DNA of 64,000 nucleotides from Triplophysa rosa (lineage: Eukaryota; Chordata; Actinopteri; Cypriniformes; Nemacheilidae): contig NC_079908.1 of assembly GCF_024868665.1 (NCBI RefSeq), positions 1,284,753 to 1,348,752 of the forward strand. Direction: 5' to 3'. Both the position numbers and the translations under genes were made by a program. The notes beneath the pieces are model-generated. The model had not been told where the DNA came from. It saw only the letters and a program-made list of their open reading frames with translations, and searched no databases. Positions 27,340 to 36,867 of this stretch are shown piece after piece. Each line of letters starts with the position of its first letter. The first letter of the stretch is position 1.

Positions 27340-27560
27340 CTACTTACTTCTGCATCACCTCACAGCTCAGCAGTATTATAGTTGCAGCAGCTTTACGTTA
27401 ACATGCCAGAGGAGAACTGGCCCTCCCGGTTGACCCCACTTTCACACATATATATACAGTACATTTATGGTGGAGTTTTGGTTTCTTGCTACTGTTGCTC
27501 ACTGGGAGACTCACTGGAGTTTATACTGCATAAACCGCTTACATTTAACCTGTGTATTTA
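27340..27560. repeat. LINE 3' UTR fragment (candidate)
   Basis: Contains GCCAGAGGAGAACTGG, CTCCCGGTTGA and GGAGTTTTGGTTTCTTGC. This is the same word order as in the 3' UTR of the LINE at 54050-54150 (GCCAGAGGGGAACTGG, then CCTGAGG and GAGTTTTGGGTTCCTCGCC). Diverged and short. Confidence 0.45.
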
Positions 27561-28319
27561 ACTTCAATGTATACATTCTATTTGCATGATATGGTGTTAT
27601 TGCACATTTTTCTGGTATATTGTAAATATCTGATACATTTCCAGCAATGACAAAATCGTGCTGATGCACTGCTCATTATATTATAATATTTTAAATAAAC
27701 CAACATCAGTAACAATTATATTATGAACGATAATGACTGATTTTGTGTTAATACTCTACATATTACAAACTAGCGTCAGTATCACTGACATTACTGACCG
27801 ACCGATATTGCATTGACACTCTGTGCAGACTTGACAGACCTGAATATCAGTAACTGTAATTGTATTAACTGTAATGACTAATGTCACGTTGACACTGGTT
27901 TATAATATAAATAAACCAGGAACAGTAAGACTATTTTCGCATTGGTACTCCGCACATTGTTATACTGCATTTACCTATAGCACTAACTGTGTTATTAACT
28001 GTGAGTACTAAATGTAAATGTAAGTCTCGTAAATATTACGATGATTCGAAACAAAAGATTCGTAGTTGTCACGGAAACACCAGGCTCGAATGAAGCACCG
28101 ACACTTTTGTTTCCAGATAAGATTGAAAGCTTTGAGAGTGTTGAAAACAGCGCCATCTGTTGGTTAATAAACCATATAGCAGTCGCTTCTGGAAGAAGCT
28201 CAGTCGAACTAAGCAACCAGTGTAACGGAGGCCAGCTAGTGAAGAGCTGTGCAGTGTGTAAACCTCACTCCCCTACCAACAGAGACGCTCTAGCGACAGA
28301 CGCTAGAGACTGCGGTCTT

Positions 28320-28374
28320 TAGCCTCCTCGTTAGAGCGCCCGTCTCCCATCCGGACCGTCGCCGTTTCGAGGCC
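28320..28374 (+). promoter_or_regulatory. tRNA-like segment in LTR1 (A- and B-box-like)
   Basis: TAGCCTCCTCGTTAGAGC (A-box / D-arm-like) at 28320-28337 and GTTTCGAGGCC (damaged B box) at 28364-28374, with spacing like that of a tRNA gene. The cloverleaf is imperfect, so this is tRNA-derived sequence and not a working tRNA gene. Confidence 0.6.
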
Positions 28375-28405
28375 CGTGCATCGCGTTGCGAGTGGACTGG
28401 TTACA

Positions 28406-28419
28406 TTGGTGCCGTGACC
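28406..28419 (+). promoter_or_regulatory. Primer-binding-site-like sequence of the TRIM
   Basis: TTGGTGCCGTGACC directly follows the first LTR, where the PBS of an LTR retrotransposon lies. Sequences beginning TGGTGCCGTGAC occur as PBSs in other LTR elements. The matching tRNA was not determined. Confidence 0.6.
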
Positions 28420-28437
28420 AGGATGGGAGTGAGTTTT

Positions 28438-28448
28438 AGGGGGGTGAG
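28438..28448 (+). promoter_or_regulatory. Polypurine tract of the TRIM
   Basis: AGGGGGGTGAG, purine apart from one T, abutting the second LTR at 28449, the position expected for the plus-strand primer. Confidence 0.65.
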
Positions 28449-28534
28449 TGTAACGGAGGCCAGCTAGTGAAGAGCTGTGCAGTGTGTAAACCTCACTCCC
28501 CGACCAACAGAGATGCGCTAGAGACTGCGGTCTT

Positions 28535-28589
28535 TAGCCTCCTCGTTAGAGCGCCCGTCTCCCAGCCGGACCGTCGCCGGTTCGAGGCC
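28535..28589 (+). promoter_or_regulatory. tRNA-like segment in LTR2 (A- and B-box-like)
   Basis: The same A-box-like block at 28535-28552 and a B box GGTTCGAGGCC at 28579-28589, very close to the consensus GGTTCGANNCC. Together these could act as an internal RNA polymerase III promoter inside the LTR. Function is inferred. Confidence 0.62.
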
Positions 28590-28624
28590 CGTGCAGAGCG
28601 GTGCGAATGGACCGATTACACCAG

Positions 28625-30477
28625 CACATGAAATACAGATTAATTTTAATGTTATGTGTGGAAATAAAGCTTAGTGTACAATTAGTAGTGTGTGTGTGAA
28701 TGGTCAATTTAATAAATTAATTTACTCATTCAAGTGTGGCAATAAATTCCAGTATGAGTTCAAATTCATACGATTCAATATTGTATGTGGTACAGAATAA
28801 TGTTCACATGCACATAATCACATGAATGTGAATAAGGCAAAGAACTCATAAAAAAGCTCTGGGGTTTGAATGTTCTGACATACAAAGCAAATCGCACTCC
28901 TGACTGAACAGAAAGTGAAGCATCGTTTGTCATTGGTCACCTGATTTCTAAATTAACAAAACAAGCTTCTAATCGAGGCTTCATCTGGCACACCCCTTTT
29001 TCTCGACACAAGCTCCGAAGCTTCGGTTCAAATGTAACATCATCACTACCTCTACCTACCTTTGTCTTCTCTGTTGTCCTCCTCGTGTGCTCCCATGACT
29101 GTCTGTCTCCAGTCTCCTGTACTTGTCCCGAACCAACTCCTTGAATCCGCCAACCTATGGTAAAACCGAACAATACTGTTAGTAAAGTCATCTCATCCAC
29201 CAGAGACTATTTTTGTTACGACTTACCTGCTGCCGTTATCAATATAATTCTGTGCAATAAATACACCAGTTTGGTTCTACAGTCTACAGTACCTTCCCGT
29301 TGCAGCAGTGGTTTTCAAAGCTTCATGAAGCCTGTTTCAAACGCTCTCATCAAACTCTGTTCAAGAGCCAGGCTACAAGTGCTTTTCTCCTTTAATAATT
29401 TAATGTGCGGTTTACATACTTAGGCAAACAGTGTACCTGTCATGGTTTTTATGTCTCCCTTAACTGGCATGCTTACCTCAGTTCATGGATCTCCCCTTTA
29501 ACAGTGGGTCTACAGGAACAGGTTTGGGAACTACTGATGTAAATGAGTAAAAGGAGTCCACTGATGATGAGCGATTTCAATATCAACAGGAACCAATATC
29601 AAGTAGGTGGCAGTATGTCCTCTTGACACCAGCGTGCGTGCCATTAACGAAGATAGCCTTCATTGTTCAAGCCAAGGTAAACACAAGGGCTGCGTTCGGA
29701 ATCGCATACTAAGCTTATTTTAAGCAGTTTATTTAGCTACTTTTGTGTTTTACATTTATATTTGCCCTTTACCTTATTATATAAAAACAGAAAAACTCAG
29801 ATATAACAATACATTATAATTAAAGGGGATAATTCAAAAGATAATTTCAATCAGATAGTTTCAACGGATTCACTTTGGCGCAATTCAACTTTCTAATCAC
29901 CTTTCATAAACACATAATTACAAAAAACAAATAAGTCCTAAACCAATTAATTACTCAAATAAATTACTTATTTATCCTAATGAAAAATGAAGAAACGTGC
30001 AAAATGGTGTAGTTTCATGGATAAGGAAAGAAGAAAAGAACAGGTGAGGAGAACGTGTAAGTAAAACGAGAGCGTGGTCATAACATTTGGATAAAGTCCA
30101 TGTTAAAACATACTTATACCACAAAAAAAAAACAATCACACAAAAGATTTTCTCAGGTTGTTTTTTAATGCTACAATAGAATGCATATTAGTGCAGCATG
30201 GGTGTATCTTGGCTACATGAGAGACATCCATCAATAGGCAGAATGCAGACAAGTACTTACTGAAATTACTCATTACTACAGTACTCATTGAGTATGCCAT
30301 TTCAAACGCAGCCAAGGTAAACAAGATGAGCAACTTCAACAAAGTCATCTAAGGATGGGAAACATGAGTTTGCAGATGGCTGATAAGGCCGATCCGAGCC
30401 TGGAAGTGTCTCTGACTGAAGGGGCAGATCAGATGTGCTAGGGTGATCCGACATTTGATTGTGATTTGGAATGTATC
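28625..30477. other. No gene seen
   Basis: Non-coding. Short palindromic AAGCTTC motifs occur near 29010 and 29315, but no element boundaries can be supported. Confidence 0.5.
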
Positions 30478-30748
30478 CATGCAGCCCAACAAGGCCAGTG
30501 GAATGATTTTGAGGAATCTAGCCCTCAGTGATCCTAAAACAATTCAATTGACTTTCTATGTTGCTTAGTACAATGCAATTATACCAGGAACATTTATTTA
30601 TTTAGTGTGCAAATTAATAGACACTGTAGCATGGGATGAAAATTTCAAGAATAAAGACAATTGTCTGAAACAGGTTTCCACAAAACTTTTCCATCTGCAA
30701 TTGGTCAGATAACACCACCCATTCTATTGGCCTTGTTGGGCTGCATGT
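30478..30748. repeat. Inverted-repeat unit of about 270 bp
   Basis: CATGCAGCCCAACAAGGCCA at the left and its complement (TGGCCTTGTTGGGCTGCATG with one change) at the right, with unrelated sequence between. The size and structure suggest a MITE, but no TSD is visible. Confidence 0.5.
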
Positions 30749-31328
30749 GATGAATTTTAAAAGTACCATATCATTACATCCCTTCCTTTAACAGATATAA
30801 GCAGTATTGACAAGTTTAGACAGTTAGTTGGTTTTTCTTTTTCTCTTTTACCTTAACACTAACGTAAGTGTCATTAAGATTGCTGTTTGACAGAGGAGTA
30901 AACATTCTAAAGGATAAAACAGTGCCTTATACAACTGAAAATAGTTTTTACTGTAGTTTAAGAGACTTTAGAACACTTCATAAAAAAATCCACATTGACA
31001 TGGTGGTGTGAAGACAGCAATGAATTGTGATCCCTGCAGAAGAGAAGAATATTAGTGTTGCTCAGAAGAATGAAAAACAAAGAAATGAAGAAGCAGAGGA
31101 AGAGGTGATTAAACTCAGATGTGGTCCTCTGACACAAGCGTTCTTACACCTTCAGCTGTAATGACACCTCCATTCTCTGCTCTTACTTGTCTGTCACACA
31201 CACAGCCACCAAAGGGAATGTGCAAAACCATAATACTTATTTTGTTTGCCCTTTTTGCAGTCACTGTTCACAGCATGGAAATATGCAGCGTAAAAACTAT
31301 GTTATTTGTAATGTAGTCAACTAGACAC
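30749..31328. other. No gene seen
   Basis: Non-coding, AT-rich; nothing recognised. Confidence 0.55.
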
Positions 31329-31737
31329 TGTTACGATCCACTCCGAGACTTGAAGGGTTTGAGGATCTAAATGCAGCTTTATTAGGATAAACAGGCAGAA
31401 GGTCAGGGCAGGCAGCAAACAAACATAAACGAGGTCACAGGCAATGGTCGAGGCAGGCAGCAGAGGTTCCCAAAATGATATGCAAAAATCAAATCACAAG
31501 TAATCCAAAAGAAGAATGCTCAGAAATGCAGTAATAACACTAAACAAGACTTAGCAATGACAGAACGATTGAACCAGGCTTATATTGACAGAGGTAATTA
31601 CAAACACGTGAGAATGATCAGTGTTCAATGAGTCCGGGCAATGGGTAACGGGAAATGTAGTAAATAATGAAAGTACGGGTGATGGGGAGAGTGCTTTCTT
31701 GTGGAGCACAAGGGCACTGCAGCTGACAGACGTTTCA
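31329..31737 (-). mobile_element. LTR on the minus strand, about 409 bp
   Basis: Read on the minus strand it starts TGAAACGTCTG, carries an AATAAAGC polyadenylation signal and ends GGATCGTAACA. Immediately outside its start (31738-31755) the minus strand is TTAGAGGGGGGGC, a good polypurine tract. It is therefore a 3' LTR with a piece of internal sequence attached on the high-coordinate side. Confidence 0.62.
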
Positions 31738-32165
31738 TAGCCCCCCCTCTAAGGGCGGATTCCAGACGCCTTAAAATGACACTCCCAGAGGGCGGTGGGG
31801 CAGAGGCGAAATGGGGCAGGATGGAGGGCGAGACCCGTTTAGGGGAACAAGGCTAAGGCCGTAGTGCAGAGGCGGACCTGGGCTGTAGTGCAGCAGGGCT
31901 GGAAGCCTGGGCATGGCAGGCAGGCCTCGAACAGAAAGAGTCAACAGATTTTTAGCAGTCCTTAGGGATGTAAAAGTGCCTACAGGGGAAACCCAAGCAG
32001 CCATCTTGACTGAGACAGGGATCTCGGGAAGATCATTGGCGTCCTTCTTGGACGAGGCAGGGATCTCGGGAAGATCATTGGCGTCCTTCTTGGACGAGGC
32101 AGGGATCTCAGGAAGATCATCGGCGTCCATCTTGGACATGGCAGGGAACACCAGCTTCCATGCTC
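31738..32165 (-). mobile_element. Residual LTR-retrotransposon internal sequence with minisatellite
   Basis: Sequence upstream (minus strand) of the polypurine tract. It has the same layout as 20307-20962: a short hairpin-like CCCCTCTAAGGGCGG next to the LTR, then GC-rich sequence, then a short tandem array. No pol remains. Confidence 0.5.
32018..32143. repeat. 42-bp minisatellite, 3 units
   Basis: Three units each starting GGGATCTCGGGAAGATCATT; the third has a few changes. The unit is divisible by three, so a 14-residue repeat appears in the plus frame. That does not show that it is translated. Confidence 0.88.
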
Positions 32166-32487
32166 ACGGTCAGATGTACTAACAGTGAAATTAACGTGAG
32201 AATGTGCGTTCCTCAACGCCAACTTCATGTCTGGCGTACGTACATTTCTTGTGGTTTTTGTCCGTTGGCGACTCTTAGAGGCAATAAAGTGAATTGCAAA
32301 CATCTTCCTATCAAATGATTAGACACGTCAATCGCACCACCACCACCTGTGAGACACATTGCTATTCATTTGTAATTGATAAAATTACTGACATGTTATT
32401 GTCACGCCTTATGGGAGTATTCTATCAATTATGCAATTAAGTAAGAACATACAGAAGCATGAGCTAAAATAATACAACCCTTAGTCT

Positions 32488-33102
32488 ATGACAATGGCAG
32501 CATTGGCCTTATTAGTGGACATTGCCAATGGCAGAATCCATAGAGAACGAGTTTCTAGGAACCATAATGATTTTCTGGCCCACGATGATGACTGTCTTAT
32601 CAACCATTTCAGATTTCCAAGGGCTATCCTCTTGGAGCTCTTTGCTGAGTTGGGTCCAAATTTGGAGAGAGATACAGCGAGAAGCCACGCATTACCCGTT
32701 CCCTTACAGGTGCTGACAACACTTGGTTTCCTGGCAACTAGCTCTTTCCAAAGGGAACTGGCGGACCGCTCAGGAATAAGCCAGTCGTCTTTGAGCCGCG
32801 CAATGCCAGCTGCATGGGACGGGATCATCCGCATGTCTACCAGGTATATAAGGTTCCCATATGATGCAGTTGACCAGCCAAACATTAAAGCGCAGTTTGC
32901 AGCGATAGCTGGTTTTCCTAATGTAATCGGAGCGATCAACTGCACACACATTGCTATAAAGGCGCCATCTGAGGAAGAATTTGCATATGTGAATCAGAAA
33001 CATTTCCATTCAATAAATGTGCAGCTAATATGTGATGCACAAATGTGCCTAACAAATATTGTGGCAAGGTGGCCTGGGTCAACCCATGATTGTTTGGGAT
33101 GA
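32488..33102 (+). pseudogene. PIF/Harbinger transposase, truncated and catalytically altered
   Basis: 204 codons from ATG to TGA; HARBI1-like proteins are usually about 350 residues. A helix-turn-helix-like Gly-Ile-Ser-Gln-Ser-Ser-Leu-Ser-Arg lies at residues 96-104. The DDE nuclease domain follows: the first catalytic Asp, normally in Gly-Ala-Ile-Asp-Cys/Gly-Thr-His, is Asn at residue 151. The block Phe-His-Ser-Ile-Asn-Val-Gln-x-Ile-Cys-Asp-Ala is intact. The second catalytic Asp survives at residue 201 (Gly-Ser-Thr-His-Asp), then the frame stops four codons later. The third acidic residue and C-terminus are lost. This should be inactive. Confidence 0.85.
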
Positions 33103-33176
33103 GGCTCTAAGCTGGCCGGGTGCGCGATGCATGTAAAAGTTGTTTCTATATCAAGTTTTTTTTTTGTGCATGTAAT

Positions 33177-33311
33177 TCTGTCGGGACCACTGTCGTCAAT
33201 TTAACAATAGCATATATTTAGTTTGGCGGAATGAAACTGTTCTGGGCAAACTCTTTGCCCGTCCATACAGCCTTGCATGGACATAGCAGGAGCGCAACAA
33301 TACATGTCCCC
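33177..33311. repeat. Direct repeat R1 with two adjacent hairpins
   Basis: 135 bp beginning TTCTGTCGGGACCACTGTCG and ending CAATACATGTCCC, repeated at 33586-33723. It contains GGGCAAACTCTTTGCCC (33244-33260), a 7-bp stem with a 3-base loop. Directly after it, 33261-33282 forms a second stem whose arms are GTCCATACA and TGCATGGAC with one weak position. Confidence 0.85.
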
Positions 33312-33585
33312 CCACCTGGGGAACCAGAACAGTTCCTGATGCGTAGCAGGATTAAATTAAAAGATCCGAAGATACAGGCAGATAAGGAGGAGATGGGGAT
33401 GGAGGTAGGTTTTAGGTGCAACACGATTAAGCAGCTGATATGGAGCAAAGAAATGCAACTTAAATAGGATGCAGTCTAGTGTGTGTTGTATGACTATTGG
33501 TTAATGTTGATTAGCTGCACCTGATGTGATCAGCTGATGCAAGCTGGACTCACGTGACCTGCCAGAACTAATGCTACGCTTGATT

Positions 33586-33723
33586 TCTGTCGGGACCACT
33601 GTCGTCAAGTATTTAACGATAACATATATTTAGTTTGGCGGAATGAAACTGTTCTGGGCAAACTCTTTGCCCGTCCATGCAGCCTTGCATGGACATAGCA
33701 GGAGCGCAACAATACATGTCCCC
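33586..33723. repeat. Direct repeat R2 with two adjacent hairpins
   Basis: Second copy of R1, 274 bp downstream, with a few base changes and a small insertion. The first hairpin (33656-33672) is identical to that in R1. The second (33673-33694) has perfect 9-bp arms GTCCATGCA and TGCATGGAC. Confidence 0.85.
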
Positions 33724-33819
33724 TAAAACAAAATTATTGCCACTAAAACAAAATCATTCTCCCAAACAAATAAGCATGTCTAAATAGCATAAAGAACGTG
33801 CCTCATTATGCAGACACTG

Positions 33820-34216
33820 GGTTAAACTAGCAGTACGGCTGGCAGGGGAAGCATGCACCCTGCCACAATTTGCACAAGTTGGGTGAGCAAGTTGTTAAGT
33901 GCCAAATGGGTTAAATTAGCTGTAGCTGTCAGGGGAAGCATAAACCCTGCAAAATAGCACTAGAGTTGCATGAGAAATTTTTGACGAGACGAATGGCTTA
34001 AACTAGCAGTTAGGCTGGCGGGGAAGCGTACACCCTGGAACAATAGCACCGGAGTTATAGGAGCAGTTGTTAGCAAACCGAAAGGGTTAAATGAGCAGTA
34101 AGCTGCCAGGGCAAGCATACACCCTGCAACGAATAGCACCGGAGTTACATGAGCAAGTTGTTAAGGAGCCAAATGGGTGAAATGAGCAGTAAGCTGGCAG
34201 GGGAAGCGTACACCCT
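33820..34216. repeat. Tandem array of about 88-bp units, about 5 copies
   Basis: Each unit contains a GGGTTAAAnnAGCAGTA-like start, then GGCAGGGGAAGC and CACCCTG, then AATAGCACCGGAGTTACATG and AGCAAGTTGTTA. Anchors lie near 33838, 33925, 34013, 34103 and 34191. Units are diverged from one another, so the array is not young. Confidence 0.8.
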
Positions 34217-35171
34217 AGTCCCAAGTAGTCAGACCTTCAACTGAAAATTCTCGAAAGTGCACTATAGGTACCCGGATGATGCACTCATTCGACGAAAATA
34301 TGGAGTGTGGAACTCTGGACACTTCACGCACTAACAGTCGCAGTTCTCTTATGTGAAGGGAGAAGGGAGGCTGAGCTATCAGAACTGCTCGAGCAAGTTC
34401 TCCTGCAGAGTGATTATTTTCGCTAAGCTTGACTTCAGTCAGCATTAAATTGAAGCATAAGTTACATTATTTGTACAATGTACAAATTGATTTCATTGAC
34501 ATGCATTGAGTTGTGAGATTGACGTCATTTACCCTCGTCTGGGAAACCTAGCACACTTCCGGTTAGTATTCCATTGGGATGATACTATTCTTCTTAAATG
34601 CATATGCTATCAGCCCTTCTTGAAGTCCGGACTTGGAAGAAATTCGATCCGGACCCGCCAAGTGCCGAACACGCATGCGCACAAACCAGTGTAGGGGGCC
34701 GATCACGTAGAAAGCGTTTATTGCTGTTATACGCGCCTTTTTTCAATTGTTTCAGTTGGCAGAAAGCCTTTTGCGCGTTGCGTATGCGTGGCTGGGCGCC
34801 TCGCGTTTTTGCTGGCTTGCTGTGTTTACAGTTTTCTTCAGGTAAAGAAATGTTGTCGGTACAGCCCGTTGTTTTGCTTTGCCGACGCAGCTCGTCTTTC
34901 TCTAGCTCTATCTGTGCAGCGACCGGCAGAAAACAGCAGCACATTCAACTGACTGAACAAAACGCCGTTTCCAAAACTGTTACTGTTACAGACTGCCTGG
35001 GCATATGAACAAGGCCCGCCCAAGAGGCCATATAACTGACAGGTAAAGAACCCAATCACGTTTCGTTTTGTGCCACGTCATGTTTAGAGGCATGGAAAAG
35101 CCCAATCAACAAGCTATTCAGGCCCATCAACGTGTGATTGCGACAATATAAATGGTAATCAGACACAAAGT
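34217..35171. other. Harbinger interior, no gene seen
   Basis: Mixed sequence between the tandem array and the Myb-like pseudogene. There are open frames around 34600-35000 on both strands but no recognisable protein pattern in them. Confidence 0.5.
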
Positions 35172-36086
35172 TCATTTATTGACCAATTCCTTTAATGAGT
35201 GGCTTATGTCTGTGAGTGCGTCAGTGATGTTTTTCAGGTGACTGTTAATTTCTCCGATGGCCCTAACGATTTGCTGTTGTGACTCCAGAACAATGCGTTA
35301 AGATGCGGCCAGACGCACGGGCCTCAGCACTGGGGGGAGCACTGGAAACGCCAGAGACGCCGGACACAAATGGCCCTGGCTACTCAGGAGGTTCAGACTC
35401 CGAGTGCGTGCCAGTGGACATTCCTGCTGTACCATCTGAGTCTAAATAAACACAAGCACATGTTAACTGTGATTTGAGTCTTTTCATTATTATTGCGTGC
35501 ACGCATTTGCCATAAATGCTATGGATACGTAAAATGTCTGGTGTACGTTTGGTCAGCGAGATTGCCTGCATTTGATATTTAAACGCAGGCTGGTAAGCTA
35601 TGTGAACCAAACTAAAGCAAATGAGAAATACCTTCACGGCAGTCCTGTTGTAAATCCAAATCTCCCACAGCAACGGATACAACTCCAGAGAGTAAATTGT
35701 CGCCCACCCACAATGGAGGCAACTCTCTGCTCAAAGGCTGTAAGTTCATTGACCCCTGTCGCGCAGCAGTTCTCCGCTTAACTTCCACTTTTATATCAGA
35801 CACTTCTTTTTAAGTTAATTTACAGTGCGATTTTCTGATCCCACCAGGGGATTGACGGCATCAGCCAAACTCTCCCACTCATTTTTTTTCTTTTGTTATT
35901 AATTCCGGAGGACAAAGTTCCATATAAAATATTTTTTCTCCTTTCTACCTCCGATAGTAGCACCTCCAACTCACATTCCGTGAACTTTTGTTTCTTGCTA
36001 CTTGATTTTGCCAAAGAGGACTCTTTACCATATTCAAATTTATTTAATTGAGGGAGGAGACTGGGTGGGCTGTTGTGCTCGTGCAT
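35172..36086 (-). pseudogene. Harbinger Myb-like (trihelix/MADF-type) DNA-binding protein relic
   Basis: Minus-strand frame starting at an ATG at 36086. The recognisable block is Lys-Phe-Thr-Glu-Cys-Glu-Leu-Glu-Val-Leu-Leu-Ser-Glu-Val, then Gly-Thr-Leu-Ser-Ser-Gly-Ile-Asn-Asn-Lys. This is the hallmark of the Myb-like accessory protein of Harbinger transposons, which helps the transposase bind DNA and enter the nucleus. A base gained in a poly-A run near 35885 breaks the frame before the Trp-Glu block. A further frameshift lies near 35760. A probable intron (about 35445-35633) is followed by an in-frame TAG near 35380. The C-terminal coiled-coil-like end (Ile-Val-Arg-Ala-Ile-Gly-Glu-Ile) reads to a stop at 35172-35174. 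Confidence 0.75.
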
Positions 36087-36337
36087 GTGCGCTCAAATTC
36101 ACGTTAATAGTTATGTAGACAGAGAATATGCGTGCGATCCTGCGTACGCAGAGATTCATACATCTGAGTTTTTTTGTGGGTACGCACATTTATAGCTTTG
36201 TCCGTACGCAATGTTTTAGTACGGAATCAACGCAAGTCTTTGAACATGAGGCTCCTGGTGCTTCTGGAAAATGAGTTCGATGAGACTGTCTGCGATGATC
36301 ATGAAGCTGAAGTTTCAATGCAGAGACATCCTCAATT

Positions 36338-36632
36338 GGGCAGTCGTGGCCTAATGGTTGGAGAGTCGGACTTGTGACCAGAAGGTTGCCGGTTCGATTC
36401 TCAGGGCTGGCGGGTAATGACTGAGGTGCCCTGAGGTGCAAGGCACCTTTACCCCTACTTGCTCCCCGGGCGCTGCAGTGATAGCTGCCCACTGCTCCGG
36501 GTGTACGTGTGTTCACCACTTGCTGTGCGTGTGTTCACTACTCTCTGGATGGGTTAAATGCAGAGGTCACATTTCGGGTATGGGTCACCATATCTGACTA
36601 ATAGGTCACTTTCACTTTTTCACTTTACTTAA
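36338..36632 (+). mobile_element. tRNA-derived SINE (V-SINE-like)
   Basis: The head GGGCAGTCGTGGCCTAATGG contains an A box (TGGCCTAATGG). A B box GGTTCGATTCT follows about 40 bases later. After the tRNA part come a GGGTAATGACTGAGGTGCCC body, a CGCTGCAGTGATAGCTGCCC block and a TCACTTTCAC-rich tail. The layout matches tRNA-derived SINEs of teleosts. It lies between the Harbinger relic and the first DIRS copy on the right. Confidence 0.82.
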
Positions 36633-36809
36633 ATATTTGACTGTATTCGTGAGATCAACAACGGCTTGCTTCAGAAAACGTCTTGGTTGCGGATGTAACC
36701 TCGGTTCCCTTTCTGTCGGTCTCTCGACGTTGTGTCGAACCGACAGATGGGGTTCGTCCCTGAGAACCAATCGTTTCCGACTGCTTAGAAAAGGCCAATG
36801 AAAATTGGC

Positions 36810-36858
36810 AAATGAAATTTGCATGCCGGACTCCGCCCCGGACATCCGGGTATAAAAG
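36810..36858 (+). promoter_or_regulatory. DIRS promoter motifs in the terminal repeat (copy B)
   Basis: CCAATGAAAATTGG (a CCAAT box and its inverse) just upstream, ATTTGCAT octamer at 36817-36824, and TATAAAAG at 36851-36858, about 27 bases before the CATTCATTCACC leader. The same order is kept in copies A, C and D. Function is inferred from motif spacing. Confidence 0.55.
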
Positions 36859-36867
36859 GGAGACGGC

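Larger units (their letters stand above)
28221..28620 (+). mobile_element. TRIM-like miniature LTR retrotransposon, 400 bp
   Basis: Two direct LTRs, 28221-28405 (185 bp) and 28449-28620 (172 bp), each TGTAACGGAG...TTACA, enclose a 43-bp interior. The interior starts with TTGGTGCCGTGACC, a primer-binding-site-like sequence, and ends with AGGGGGGTGAG, a polypurine tract directly against the second LTR. The unit is flanked by CCAG at 28217-28220 and 28621-28624. All structural marks of a terminal-repeat retrotransposon in miniature are present and there is no coding capacity. LTR1 has about 13 extra bases near 28290. Each LTR holds a tRNA-like stretch (listed separately). Confidence 0.8.
32166..36225. 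mobile_element. PIF/Harbinger element, two-gene relic, about 4 kb
   Basis: Holds both genes that define autonomous PIF/Harbinger transposons in fish: a HARBI1-type transposase on the plus strand (32488-33102) and a Myb-like protein on the minus strand (35172-36086), converging. Subterminal sequences at the two ends resemble each other in inverted orientation (ATTAACGTGA near 32193 and its complement near 36100). Exact ends and the 3-bp TSD could not be fixed, so boundaries are approximate. The middle (33110-35170) holds duplicated modules and a tandem array, described separately. Confidence 0.65.

Noticed and set aside
28314..28378. Genuine tRNA gene
   Set aside because: A- and B-box-like motifs are present, but the anticodon and T stems contain mismatches, and the segment occurs twice within LTRs. 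It is tRNA-derived repeat sequence.
32018..32143. Evenly spaced repeats that might be a CRISPR array
   Set aside because: Contiguous 42-bp minisatellite without spacers in a vertebrate genome.
34598..35008. 136-codon plus-strand frame as a possible host exon
   Set aside because: No splice context or protein motif; it lies inside the Harbinger relic with an equally long frame on the other strand.
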